Assembly (NCBI RefSeq): GCF_016862315.1
Contig: NZ_BOMS01000110.1
Location: forward strand, 1 to 64,000
Length of the DNA stretch: 64,000 bases
Direction of reading: 5' to 3'
Source of the DNA: Actinoplanes palleronii
GTDB taxonomy: Bacteria; Actinomycetota; Actinomycetes; Mycobacteriales; Micromonosporaceae
The position numbers were made by a program, and so were the translations under genes. Below, in pieces: positions 42,292 to 50,018 of the stretch. The notes under the pieces are model-generated. The model was not told the DNA's origin. It ran no database searches and saw nothing but the letters and a program-made list of their open reading frames with translations. Position 1 is the stretch's first letter; each line of letters starts with the position of its first letter.

Positions 42292-42720
42292 TCAGCTCAG
42301 GCCGATGGAGATGGCGCCGACCGCCAGGGTGAACGTGTTGCCGTTCGCAATGCTGATCGGGGCGCCGTTGAAGTCGCCGTACCAGCTGCGGGCCGCAGCG
42401 GAGTCGGTCAGGTCGAACGACTGGATCGACCAGGTGCCACCGGAACCGTTGGTCCAGGACAGTGCGGACGTCGCAGGGAGGGTCACCGCGCTGCCCGAGC
42501 TGGACGCGGTCGACGCCGCCGGGACGGCCGTGCCGCCGGCGGTGTAGCCGGTGCCGGTCAGCTGGGTGCCCTGCGCCGACGCGGTGCTCGACGTCGAGTT
42601 CAGGCGCACCTTCATCGCGCTGCCGGCGAACGCCGTGAACGTGCCGGGCGCGCCGGACGTGCCGGTCGGGGTGGTGGCGTTGAGGATGTTCGACGCCATC
42701 GACTGCGGGATACCGGCCAT
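42292..42720 (-). CDS. Virion-associated beta-rich protein (142 aa)
   Basis: Begins MAGIPQSMASNILNATTPTG and continues with Ser/Thr/Gly-rich strands (TAFAGSAMKVRLNSTSSTAS, VTLPATSALSWTNGSGGTWS). This type is common near capsid and connector genes of actinophages and may be a surface or decoration protein. It is coupled to the upstream small gene by TAATG. Confidence 0.66.
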   Translation of the reverse strand: MAGIPQSMASNILNATTPTGTSGAPGTFTAFAGSAMKVRLNSTSSTASAQGTQLTGTGYTAGGTAVPAASTASSSGSAVTLPATSALSWTNGSGGTWSIQSFDLTDSAAARSWYGDFNGAPISIANGNTFTLAVGAISIGLS

Positions 42721-42884
42721 TACTCCTGCTCTCCTTCGTTACGGGCGGCCTCGGCCAGCATCTCGCCGACCCACGCCACCGCATGGGCCTCGGTGACCGG
42801 GCCGGACGCGACGACGTTGCCGTCGGGATCGGTGACGTACCAGCCGATCGGCTCGGCCGATGCGCTCTGCGGTTCGACGCTCAC
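42720..42884 (-). CDS. Very small phage protein (54 aa)
   Basis: GTG 42884 opens a 54-residue frame reading MSVEPQSASAEPIGWYVTDP, then GNVVASGPVTEAHAVAWVGE, then MLAEAARNEGEQE. Its TAA shares one base with the next ATG (TAATG). AAAGG lies 8 bases upstream. It fills the gap between two clear genes. Function unknown. Confidence 0.65.
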   Translation of the reverse strand: MSVEPQSASAEPIGWYVTDPDGNVVASGPVTEAHAVAWVGEMLAEAARNEGEQE

Positions 42885-42896
42885 GGGGGCTGCCTT

Positions 42897-44162
42897 TCAG
42901 GGACGGATGGTGATGCCCGTATCCGGACGGACGGTGATGCCTGATCCGGGCCGGGGGGTGACACCGGCATTCGGGCGGGGGGTGATGCGCGAGCCTGCGA
43001 CCGCGGTGACGAACCCGGCGCCGACGACGGAGGCCGTGCCGTAGGTGACGCTCGCGACCGAGGCGGCGACCTGGCCAGCCCCGACAACGGTCGAGCCGGC
43101 GGACTGCCGGACCGCCGCGGTGGTTGTTCCGGCGCCGACAATTCCGGCCGTGGTTCTGGTCGCCACAACGGCGCTGGTCGCTCCGGTACCGGCGACCGAG
43201 GCAGTGCTCCGGATCGCCGCTGCGGCAGTGACGGTGCCCGCGCCCGTGACGCTCGCGGTCCCGAAGGTCGCGCCGGCCGACGAGGCGGAGACGACGCCGA
43301 CACCGGCGACCGAGGCGGTCGCGCTGATGGTCGCGCCTGCGGAAACCAAACCGGCACCGGTGGTGGTGGACCCGGCCTGCTGCCGGACCACGGCGGTGAC
43401 CGTTCCGGCGCCGACAACGGTGTCCGTGCCCTGGAGGGTGACGACCGCCGAGGCGGTGCCCGCCCCGGTGACCGTGGCCCCGGCGCTCTGCCGGGCGGTC
43501 GCGGTGACGGACCCGGCGCCGGTGACCGACGCGGTGCCGTTCGTGGTTCCGCCGGCCGCCGCGTTGACGTAGCCGAGCGTGATGCCGCCGGCACCCGACG
43601 GGTCGGTGGCGCCGCTGAACGTGCCGGTAGTGCTGTACGCCGTTCCGCCGGCCGTAGTGACGTCCCGATCCGACGCCGCGGAGAACGTCCAGTCCTGCGT
43701 GGCGACCTGGAGATCAGCCCATTCGACGAAGCTGTTCGAGTGGGCGGTGACGGTGCGGGTGAGGCCACCACCGTTACCGCCGACGACCGCCAGGATGTGC
43801 CGGTCACCTGCCGACGGGGTGATCGACGGGGTCGCGTACGAGGTCACCGCAGAGGCCGCCTGGGCCGCCTGGCCGGTCACCCAGGTCGAGCCCGCCGACA
43901 GCTCCCAGACGAACCACTCGCCGGACCCGGCGGAGTTCGTGAAGGTGATCGAGGCCTGCCCGGCACCCGCTGCGTCGTAGCTGTACAGGCCCATGTTGAC
44001 GACGCTGTTCGTACGCTGCGTCCAGCCACCGGGCGTGCTGACGATCGTGTTGCCGAAGACCGCGACGACCAGCACGGTTCCGACGCCGAAGTTGCCGCTC
44101 GTCGGCGCGACCAGGAACGACGTGCCGTTGAAGGTGCCGCTGTTGCGCTGGACGATCGACAT
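42897..44162 (-). CDS. Repeat-rich virion surface protein (421 aa)
   Basis: The N-terminal half is a lectin/Ig-like beta domain (MSIVQRNSGTFNGTSFLVAP, GEWFVWELSAGSTW, GDRHILAVVGGNGGG). From about residue 205 the sequence becomes a chain of short repeats of the form GTASVTGAGxVTA, about nine or ten copies of roughly 18-20 residues, followed by four RITPRP/GITVRP-type repeats at the end. It looks like an exposed, glycine/alanine-rich fibre or decoration protein. Its location in the head-neck region argues for a head or collar fibre. Confidence 0.75.
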   Translation of the reverse strand: MSIVQRNSGTFNGTSFLVAPTSGNFGVGTVLVVAVFGNTIVSTPGGWTQRTNSVVNMGLYSYDAAGAGQASITFTNSAGSGEWFVWELSAGSTWVTGQAAQAASAVTSYATPSITPSAGDRHILAVVGGNGGGLTRTVTAHSNSFVEWADLQVATQDWTFSAASDRDVTTAGGTAYSTTGTFSGATDPSGAGGITLGYVNAAAGGTTNGTASVTGAGSVTATARQSAGATVTGAGTASAVVTLQGTDTVVGAGTVTAVVRQQAGSTTTGAGLVSAGATISATASVAGVGVVSASSAGATFGTASVTGAGTVTAAAAIRSTASVAGTGATSAVVATRTTAGIVGAGTTTAAVRQSAGSTVVGAGQVAASVASVTYGTASVVGAGFVTAVAGSRITPRPNAGVTPRPGSGITVRPDTGITIRP

Positions 44163-44187
44163 GCGGCAACCCCCAGCCGATCAGCCG

Positions 44188-44502
44188 TCAGGCGGCGTAG
44201 TTCAGGCCGGTCAAGTTCTTCGCGTTGAAGAAGAAGTTGTTGGTGCCGCCCGGGACGTAGCTGCCGTGCGCGACCGCGTACAGCCCGGTCGTGCCGCCCA
44301 GGTCCGCGAACGCGGCACGGATCGCATCCAGGTCGCCGGCCGCCACGCTGTACGGCGACGCCGTGAGGATCGCGTTGGTGTGCGTCGAGTCGTCCAGCCA
44401 GAGCTTGAACCGGCGGACCTCCTCGAGGTTGGTCCACAGGCTCTGCACCAGGAGGCCCGCCTGGGCGTTGAGCTGGGTGGCGGTGAAGGTGATGCCGGCC
44501 AT
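44188..44502 (-). CDS. Phage protein of unknown function (104 aa)
   Basis: Begins MAGITFTATQLNAQAGLLVQ and continues SLWTNLEEVRRFKLWLDDST. It lies between a repeat-rich surface protein and a connector gene. It has a likely virion or assembly role by position; the family is seen in actinophages without function, to my knowledge. Confidence 0.66.
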   Translation of the reverse strand: MAGITFTATQLNAQAGLLVQSLWTNLEEVRRFKLWLDDSTHTNAILTASPYSVAAGDLDAIRAAFADLGGTTGLYAVAHGSYVPGGTNNFFFNAKNLTGLNYAA

Positions 44503-44512
44503 GTGCTGCTCC

Positions 44513-45091
44513 TCAGACGATCCGGACCATGCCGGCCTTGCGGCCGTACTGCTTGCGGACCAGCGCGATCAGGCTGGGGTTCGCCGCGAGGGCGGACGCC
44601 GCCTCCGCGTAGGCGACCGAGTAGTCGTCGATCTGCTCGCGGATCGCCCCGTCCGGGCTGGTGAACAGGCCGCGCGCCAGGGTGAGGCAGACGCCGCGGC
44701 CGAGCTGCAGCTCCTGCGCTCCGGGCGCGTATCCGTAGCTGTAGACCACTTGCACCGGGGACGGTTCCCAGGAGCATTCGGTCCAGCCGACATCGCGCCA
44801 GATGCCGCCCGGAGCGAGCCGCCAGGTCCCGGATGCGGTGCCCTGCGAGAGCAGGACGCCGCCGTAGGTCACCGAGGTCACGGAGATGATCGGCCGGCCC
44901 GGCAGCGCCAGCAGCTGGTCGGTGCCGCCGAAGACGGTGGCCGTGTCGGCAGCGACCTGGACGATCCGCTGTCCGGCGGCCGCCTGGATCACCGCGGTGG
45001 AGACCTCCAGCGCGAGCGTCGCGCTGGCCGTATCAACGTCGCGCTGGAGCAGGGAGGCGAGATCCGCCGGGGTTGCCAGAAGGTCAGCCAC
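44513..45091 (-). CDS. Head-tail adaptor/connector protein
   Basis: A 192-residue protein. MADLLATPADLASLLQRDVD and ASATLALEVSTAVIQAAAGQ begin the helical connector fold; the middle is beta-rich (SVTYGGVLLSQGTASGTWRL), and the end is helical (PSLIALVRKQYGRKAGMVRI). This pattern matches gp6/gp15-like head completion proteins that sit on the portal. GTG start. Confidence 0.76.
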   Translation of the reverse strand: MADLLATPADLASLLQRDVDTASATLALEVSTAVIQAAAGQRIVQVAADTATVFGGTDQLLALPGRPIISVTSVTYGGVLLSQGTASGTWRLAPGGIWRDVGWTECSWEPSPVQVVYSYGYAPGAQELQLGRGVCLTLARGLFTSPDGAIREQIDDYSVAYAEAASALAANPSLIALVRKQYGRKAGMVRIV

Positions 45092-45112
45092 GACGGACCT
45101 CGTCTCTCTCGA

Positions 45113-45655
45113 TCAGGAGCGGGTGCGCTTCGAGGCCGGAGCCTCGCTGGCGGTCTTGCCGTCCACGGCCGAGTCGTCGACCGGGGTGACGACGCCGCCG
45201 GCCGGGGCCGGCTGGACGGTGCCGTCGTAGGACTCGGGCACGGCGGGCGGCTCGGTCTCGACCGAGACCTTGACCTCGTCAAGCGCCTTCAGGAGGTTGG
45301 CGCGGGCCTTCGGGCCCTTGGCCTCCTCCATCTCACGGGCTACCCGGGCGCGGGCCAGGTCGTCGCCGACCCAGGCCAGAATGCCCTCGACCGATCCGCC
45401 GGGCAGCAGCCCGGCCGGGATCTCGTCCGGCTCGACCTCACCAGCAACCGGGCGGGCGACCGGCACGTACGCGCCGTCGTCCCTCTTGCCGATCGCACCG
45501 GAGGCCAGCAGGCGCTCGCGGGTCTCGTCGTCGAGGTCGCCGACCGGCTCGCCCTGGGCCACGTCGACCCAAGCCTTCCCGGCGCCGACCAGACGCAGGA
45601 CGGTGACCGAGCCGGCCTTCACGACCAGCTCGTCGCTCTTCGTCTCGTTGCTCAT
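45113..45655 (-). CDS. Phage protein of unknown function near capsid (180 aa)
   Basis: The middle is acidic (VDVAQGEPVGDLDDETRERL, GGSVEGILAWVGDDLARARV), and the tail is low-complexity with a basic end (ASEAPASKRTRS). ATG 45655 is preferred over ATG 45664 because GAGGGG then lies 10 bases upstream. It resembles small capsid-adjacent proteins of actinophages; the function is not known. Confidence 0.66.
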   Translation of the reverse strand: MSNETKSDELVVKAGSVTVLRLVGAGKAWVDVAQGEPVGDLDDETRERLLASGAIGKRDDGAYVPVARPVAGEVEPDEIPAGLLPGGSVEGILAWVGDDLARARVAREMEEAKGPKARANLLKALDEVKVSVETEPPAVPESYDGTVQPAPAGGVVTPVDDSAVDGKTASEAPASKRTRS

Positions 45656-45669
45656 GCTGGTCATTCCCC

Positions 45670-46851
45670 TCAGGCCGCGAGGCCGGTGATCTTGGCGTGG
45701 GTCATCTGGTTGCCGTAGGCCAGGCCGACCTCGCCGTACAGCTGGTTGCGGTCGGTCGCGCCGGTCTTGGCCAGCGGCTCCTCGAAGAAGTGGCCCTTGC
45801 CGGGCACCTCGAGGAAGACCGGGGCGAGCTGACCCATGGTCACGATCGCGATCGTGTCCTGCGGCATCGCCCGGTCGAGCATGATGCCCATCGGCCCGAA
45901 GTCGGTGATGATCTGGTCGACCGTGACGCCGCCGATGTTGCCCTGCAGCTCCTTGGTGACGTAGCCCGCCGTGGAGTAGGCCGCGGTGAGCCGCAGCTTC
46001 TGTGCCGAGCCGACGATCATCGTGGGCATGCCGCCGGTCAGGCCGCCGTTGTCGTAGGCGAGCTGCGCGGTGGCGTCGATCATCGCCTTGGTGAGCGCGG
46101 TGCCCTTGTTCCAGTTCACGGTGCCGTCGACGGTGATGTTCACCGCGGTGCCGCCCTTGGTCAGCGCCACCGAGAAGGTGTTCGTCGACGAAGCGACCAC
46201 GTAGTACACGTCCGTCGTGGTCAGAGGCGTCGCCGCACCGACCGCGTTGAACCGGACCGTGTCGCCGTTCACCAGGCCGTGCGCGGACGAGGTGATCAGG
46301 TCGGTCGCCGCGGCCGCAGCACCGGAGGCACCGGCGCCAGCCGAGTTGGTCACGTTCGACGCGATCGCCGCGAGCAGGCCCCGGGTCTTGCGGGCCGTCG
46401 TGTTGTCGGACGGCAGCTGGTAGACGCCGTTGATCAGCGACCAGTTGATGTCACGCACCATCTGCTGGAGCATGATCTCGGTCTGCCAGTCCAGCTCGTT
46501 GGTCACCGAGTTGCTGGCACCCTGGCTGGCCAGGCCGCCCAGGCGCGCGATCGCCGCCTGCTTGGTGTACGAGACCGCCACGGCCTCCTGGTGGATCTGC
46601 AGCACGTTCTTCGCGGTGCCCCGGACCCGCTCCTGCGGAGTCGGCGCGTCCTGGCCCTCGAGGGCCACGTTCTGCCCGGCGGACCGCAGGTCGTAGGTGC
46701 CCCACTCGAACTCGACGTCGGTGGTCTGCTTGCCGCCGGACAGGCCGCCGATCGCCGAGAAGAACGGCGTGTCGGCGGGCGTCAGCCCGAAGAGCATGCC
46801 GGTGTAGTTCGGCAGGTTGTACGTGGTGCCGAGCGCGGAAATGCCAGCCAT
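45670..46851 (-). CDS. Major capsid protein, SU10/DUF5309-like
   Basis: A 393-residue HK97-fold capsid protein of the SU10-like kind: TTYNLPNYTGMLFGLTPADT, PFFSAIGGLSGGKQTTDVEF, IHQEAVAVSYTKQAAIARLG and a C-terminal FEEPLAKTGATDRNQLYGEV. Between about residues 170 and 250 there is an inserted segment (SSAHGLVNGDTVRFNAVGAA, YYVVASSTNTFSVALTKGG) that looks like a surface Ig-like domain. It follows the scaffold gene. Confidence 0.86.
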   Translation of the reverse strand: MAGISALGTTYNLPNYTGMLFGLTPADTPFFSAIGGLSGGKQTTDVEFEWGTYDLRSAGQNVALEGQDAPTPQERVRGTAKNVLQIHQEAVAVSYTKQAAIARLGGLASQGASNSVTNELDWQTEIMLQQMVRDINWSLINGVYQLPSDNTTARKTRGLLAAIASNVTNSAGAGASGAAAAATDLITSSAHGLVNGDTVRFNAVGAATPLTTTDVYYVVASSTNTFSVALTKGGTAVNITVDGTVNWNKGTALTKAMIDATAQLAYDNGGLTGGMPTMIVGSAQKLRLTAAYSTAGYVTKELQGNIGGVTVDQIITDFGPMGIMLDRAMPQDTIAIVTMGQLAPVFLEVPGKGHFFEEPLAKTGATDRNQLYGEVGLAYGNQMTHAKITGLAA

Positions 46852-46902
46852 GCTGGTTGGCTCCCTTCATGGTTCGGGCGCGGCCCGCGCCGGCCCTACG
46901 GT

Positions 46903-47499
46903 CTAGCTGGGTCGTGGGATCGCCTGGAGCTTCTGGCGCTCCAGGGAGATGGCTGTGCGGTAGTCGCCCTTGGCCTGGGCCTCGGCGATCTGTGCTTGCA
47001 GGTCCGGGCCGGGCTGGCCGCCACGGGCGCCCTGCGACGGGTCGGGCACCGGAGTGCGGGGCCCGGCCGGGGCCGCGGGGAACAGCGTGAGGAGCGCGTC
47101 CGCGTCGGCGGTCAGCTCCTCGACGGTCGAGCCCTGCAGTCGTGCGGCCTGCTGCGGCGTGAGGCCCTTCACGGCGGCAACTTCGAGTCGCCAGCGCGCC
47201 GAGCGCTCCTCGGTGGCAGTGCGCTCCAGGTCGGCGAACCGCTGCTGGAGCAGCTCCACCTCGGACGGCCCGCCGGGCTGCTGCTGGCCGGTGCCGAGGG
47301 CTTCGGCGAGCTTCTGCAGCGGAGCCAGCGCGGCGAGCTGCTTCTCCAGCTCCTCGCGCGCCTTGCGCTCGGTCTGCAGTGCCTTGATCCCGGACGGGCC
47401 GAGCGGCTGATCGCCGGATGGTGCCGGGACTGGTGCGGTCGGGGCCGGTGCCGGATCGCCCGGGGTCGGCTCGGTGGATGTGGGTTCAGGCTGGGTCAT
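46903..47499 (-). CDS. Capsid scaffolding protein
   Basis: A 198-residue protein: an N-terminal Pro/Thr-rich low-complexity region, then a long helix (ALQTERKAREELEKQLAALA, LQQRFADLERTATEERSARW) and a C-terminal basic helix (AQAKGDYRTAISLERQKLQA). The LQTERKARKxxE start and C-terminal KxDY..AxxLKxxKL pattern is typical of actinophage scaffolds. It lies directly upstream of the capsid gene. Confidence 0.8.
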   Translation of the reverse strand: MTQPEPTSTEPTPGDPAPAPTAPVPAPSGDQPLGPSGIKALQTERKAREELEKQLAALAPLQKLAEALGTGQQQPGGPSEVELLQQRFADLERTATEERSARWRLEVAAVKGLTPQQAARLQGSTVEELTADADALLTLFPAAPAGPRTPVPDPSQGARGGQPGPDLQAQIAEAQAKGDYRTAISLERQKLQAIPRPS

Positions 47500-47536
47500 C
47501 GCGACCCTTCCGTCGGGACCGGGCATCGCGCCGCGG

Positions 47537-48514
47537 TCAGGTGATGTATCCGTGCTGTTTGAGCAGGCGGATCGCCAGCTTCCGGTCGCCATCGGCGGCC
47601 GCGAAGATCGCTTCGGGCATCAGGCGCGGGCGTCGGCCGGCCGCCTCGGTGGTTGTGAACACATCACGTCCGCCGATCTGCGTCGTGGCCTGTCGTCGGA
47701 TTCGCTCGTTCACGACCAGGCCATCGCTGCGGACTCGCGTGATGGTCGTTCCGGCGGTCTCCATGCCGCGGCGGGCGTTGACCACCCGGACCATGTCGGC
47801 GCCCTCGCGGATTGCCTCGGCACCGGCCTTGGTGAAGGCCTTGTCCTGCTCGACCCGGCTCAGTGAGTCGAAGTAGGCGCGCGGGCTGGTGCTGACGTCG
47901 TCCGGCACGTCCTCAGCGACCGGCACGTGGCGGCAGTCGCAGCGGGGATGGCGTTTGAAGCCGCGGTTCCACTCGTACCGGCGGCCGGCCAGGATGATGC
48001 AGCGGCTGCAGGTCGCGCCGACGATCATCCGGACGTAGCCGGTCACCTGCGGGCGGGCGGCGATTGCCGTACCGACCGCGGTCCGGCCGGCGTCCGCAAC
48101 CTGGGTGCGGGTGATCAGGTCCAGCCGGAACGCACCGGACTTGACCGCTTGCGCCACCGGAACGCCCTGCTTGATCAGCTGCAGTGTGCTGATCGCCGGG
48201 TCCAGCAGCAACGTGGCCAGCGGGCGGCCGTCGGATGCGATCGCAGCGAACGCGCCCGGCCTGATCCGGCCTGCCGCCGCGGCGGTCACGCCCTGCGCCT
48301 CGAGGACGTCGTCGACGTAGACACCGGCGGATGCCGCGGCCGTGGCCTGCGAGGTGGACAGCACCGACATCACCTGCGGGAGCAACGCGCCCCAGCTGGC
48401 CGCGATGTTGCCGCGGTCGATCAGGCGCCACAGCCGGCCGAGCTCCGTCGCGGTCCGGCGCGCGAGGGCCACCTGCCGTTCAGCATGCTGGGCGGCGATC
48501 GGTTCGACCGCCAC
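47537..48514 (-). CDS. MuF-like minor head protein
   Basis: A 325-residue protein after the portal. The N-terminal helical part is followed by a Cys/His segment CSRCIILAGRRYEWNRGFKR then HPRCDCRHVPV, the typical MuF/VG15-like metal-binding motif of actinophage head morphogenesis proteins. The C-terminal part (SPRAYFDSLSRVEQDKAFTK, GADMVRVVNARRGM) is also family-like. No toxin domain is seen. Confidence 0.82.
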   Translation of the reverse strand: MAVEPIAAQHAERQVALARRTATELGRLWRLIDRGNIAASWGALLPQVMSVLSTSQATAAASAGVYVDDVLEAQGVTAAAAGRIRPGAFAAIASDGRPLATLLLDPAISTLQLIKQGVPVAQAVKSGAFRLDLITRTQVADAGRTAVGTAIAARPQVTGYVRMIVGATCSRCIILAGRRYEWNRGFKRHPRCDCRHVPVAEDVPDDVSTSPRAYFDSLSRVEQDKAFTKAGAEAIREGADMVRVVNARRGMETAGTTITRVRSDGLVVNERIRRQATTQIGGRDVFTTTEAAGRRPRLMPEAIFAAADGDRKLAIRLLKQHGYIT

Positions 48515-48517
48515 CGC

Positions 48518-50005
48518 CTACTCCGCGGCGGGCGGTTCAGTGCCCGGGTCGCCCGGTGCGCCCGGGATCTCCTCGGGCAGTCCGCGCCCGGCGGCCTGGG
48601 TGAGCATGCCGAGGTCCGAGCGGGAGGCGTTCACCTGGTCCCAGGCGTCCATCCGGCGCTGCTGCGACGGGGTGTAGCCGAGGTCCTCGCGGCCCTGCTG
48701 AATCGGGATCAGGCTCGCCGCGACCAGCTTGGCCGCGGCGTCGGCGGCCTGCGCCCGGGTCGGGGTGGCCGCGTCGCGCCAGATCGTCTCCAGGCGGCGC
48801 GCCTGCGGGTCCCAGTCGCCCTCCTGGATGCGCCGGACGAGCTGCATGGCGCGCTCCCAGCCACCGCCGAAGGCCCGCTGCTTGCGCTCGGCCCGCTTGA
48901 TCAGCCGGACCTCGCGGGCACGCAGCGCGTCCGCGCTGGCCGGGTTGTCGCCAGCCGTGAAGCCCATCACCGACGGATCAACGCCGACCAGGCCGGATGC
49001 GAGCCGGCCGAGCTGAGCGATCGTGTCGTGGAAGTTCGTCAGCGACGACGAGGTGAACTCGTGCGCCCGGACCGGGTCCTCGCCGGCCGGACCGTTCGGG
49101 ACCGCCAGGATCCGCGACATCAGCACCTGCGTGGGGCTCAGCGGCGTGCCGTTCTGGTCCTGGAAGTCGTCCGGGCCGGCGCCGAAGATGGCGCGCAGCG
49201 GGATCGCATGGAACTCCGCGGCCACCATCATGTCGGTGGCGACCTTGTTCGCCGCGTGCGACAGCGACAGCAGTGCCGGGGTGAGCTCGGACTTGCCGTA
49301 CCGGTCCGCGAGCCGGCCGCGGTTGGTGAGCGCGGCGACCAGGGGCTGGCCGACCATGTGCTCGTCGCGGCCCGTTTCGCGCCAGCCCTGCGGGCCTCGG
49401 TCGAACCAGGTGGTCGAGTTCGGCAGGTAGAGGGTGGCGTACTGCATCGGCGCGGTGGCCTTCAGTAGGTCGTACTCCTCGGTCCAGCGGCGCAGTGCCG
49501 CCCGGACCTGCCGGGTGCGCGGGTCGATCAGCGCGAACATCTCCAGCGGCGACTCGACCGTCACCAGCGGCATGTCCGTGCCGCCGTCGTCCTGGACGCC
49601 GACCGTCGCGTAGGCCCGGCGCATCACGAATGCGTCGATGTGGCCCATCTGCGACTCTTCGTCGAGGTCGTTCTCCTGCCAGACCCGCTGCAGGTTCTCG
49701 TCGCCCGACGCGCTCGCCAGGTCCTCGGGGTCCACGTCCGGGTCCGGCTTGCCGTCCTCCGGGTAGCGGAAGCCGAGGATGTCCAGGCGCTCCTCGAGGG
49801 GGTCAACCGCCAGCGACGGCCAGCCCAGCGCGACCGTCTGGATGCGGTCCTCGACCTCGCGCAGCACGTCCGGGTGCAGGTAGTGCAGCGGCGCCGTGCC
49901 CTCGTACAGGTCGTTGCGCAGCTGCAACTGAGGCCGGTCGGCGTCGTGCACCCGGGCCAGGTATTCGACCCAGGCCAGCACGTCGGAGTCGTCGGGCAGC
50001 GCCAC
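48518..50005 (-). CDS. Portal protein
   Basis: A 495-residue portal of the SPP1 gp6-like group: QLQLRNDLYEGTAPLHYLHP, ESPLEMFALIDPRTRQVRAA, ELTPALLSLSHAANKVATDM, then LASGLVGVDPSVMGFTAGDN and SADALRAREVRLIKRAERKQ. The last two are the portal stem/clip hallmarks. GTG 50005 has GAGAGGAG upstream. It forms the DNA entry ring at one capsid vertex. Confidence 0.88.
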   Translation of the reverse strand: MALPDDSDVLAWVEYLARVHDADRPQLQLRNDLYEGTAPLHYLHPDVLREVEDRIQTVALGWPSLAVDPLEERLDILGFRYPEDGKPDPDVDPEDLASASGDENLQRVWQENDLDEESQMGHIDAFVMRRAYATVGVQDDGGTDMPLVTVESPLEMFALIDPRTRQVRAALRRWTEEYDLLKATAPMQYATLYLPNSTTWFDRGPQGWRETGRDEHMVGQPLVAALTNRGRLADRYGKSELTPALLSLSHAANKVATDMMVAAEFHAIPLRAIFGAGPDDFQDQNGTPLSPTQVLMSRILAVPNGPAGEDPVRAHEFTSSSLTNFHDTIAQLGRLASGLVGVDPSVMGFTAGDNPASADALRAREVRLIKRAERKQRAFGGGWERAMQLVRRIQEGDWDPQARRLETIWRDAATPTRAQAADAAAKLVAASLIPIQQGREDLGYTPSQQRRMDAWDQVNASRSDLGMLTQAAGRGLPEEIPGAPGDPGTEPPAAE

Positions 50006-50018
50006 GAGGGGGCTCCTC

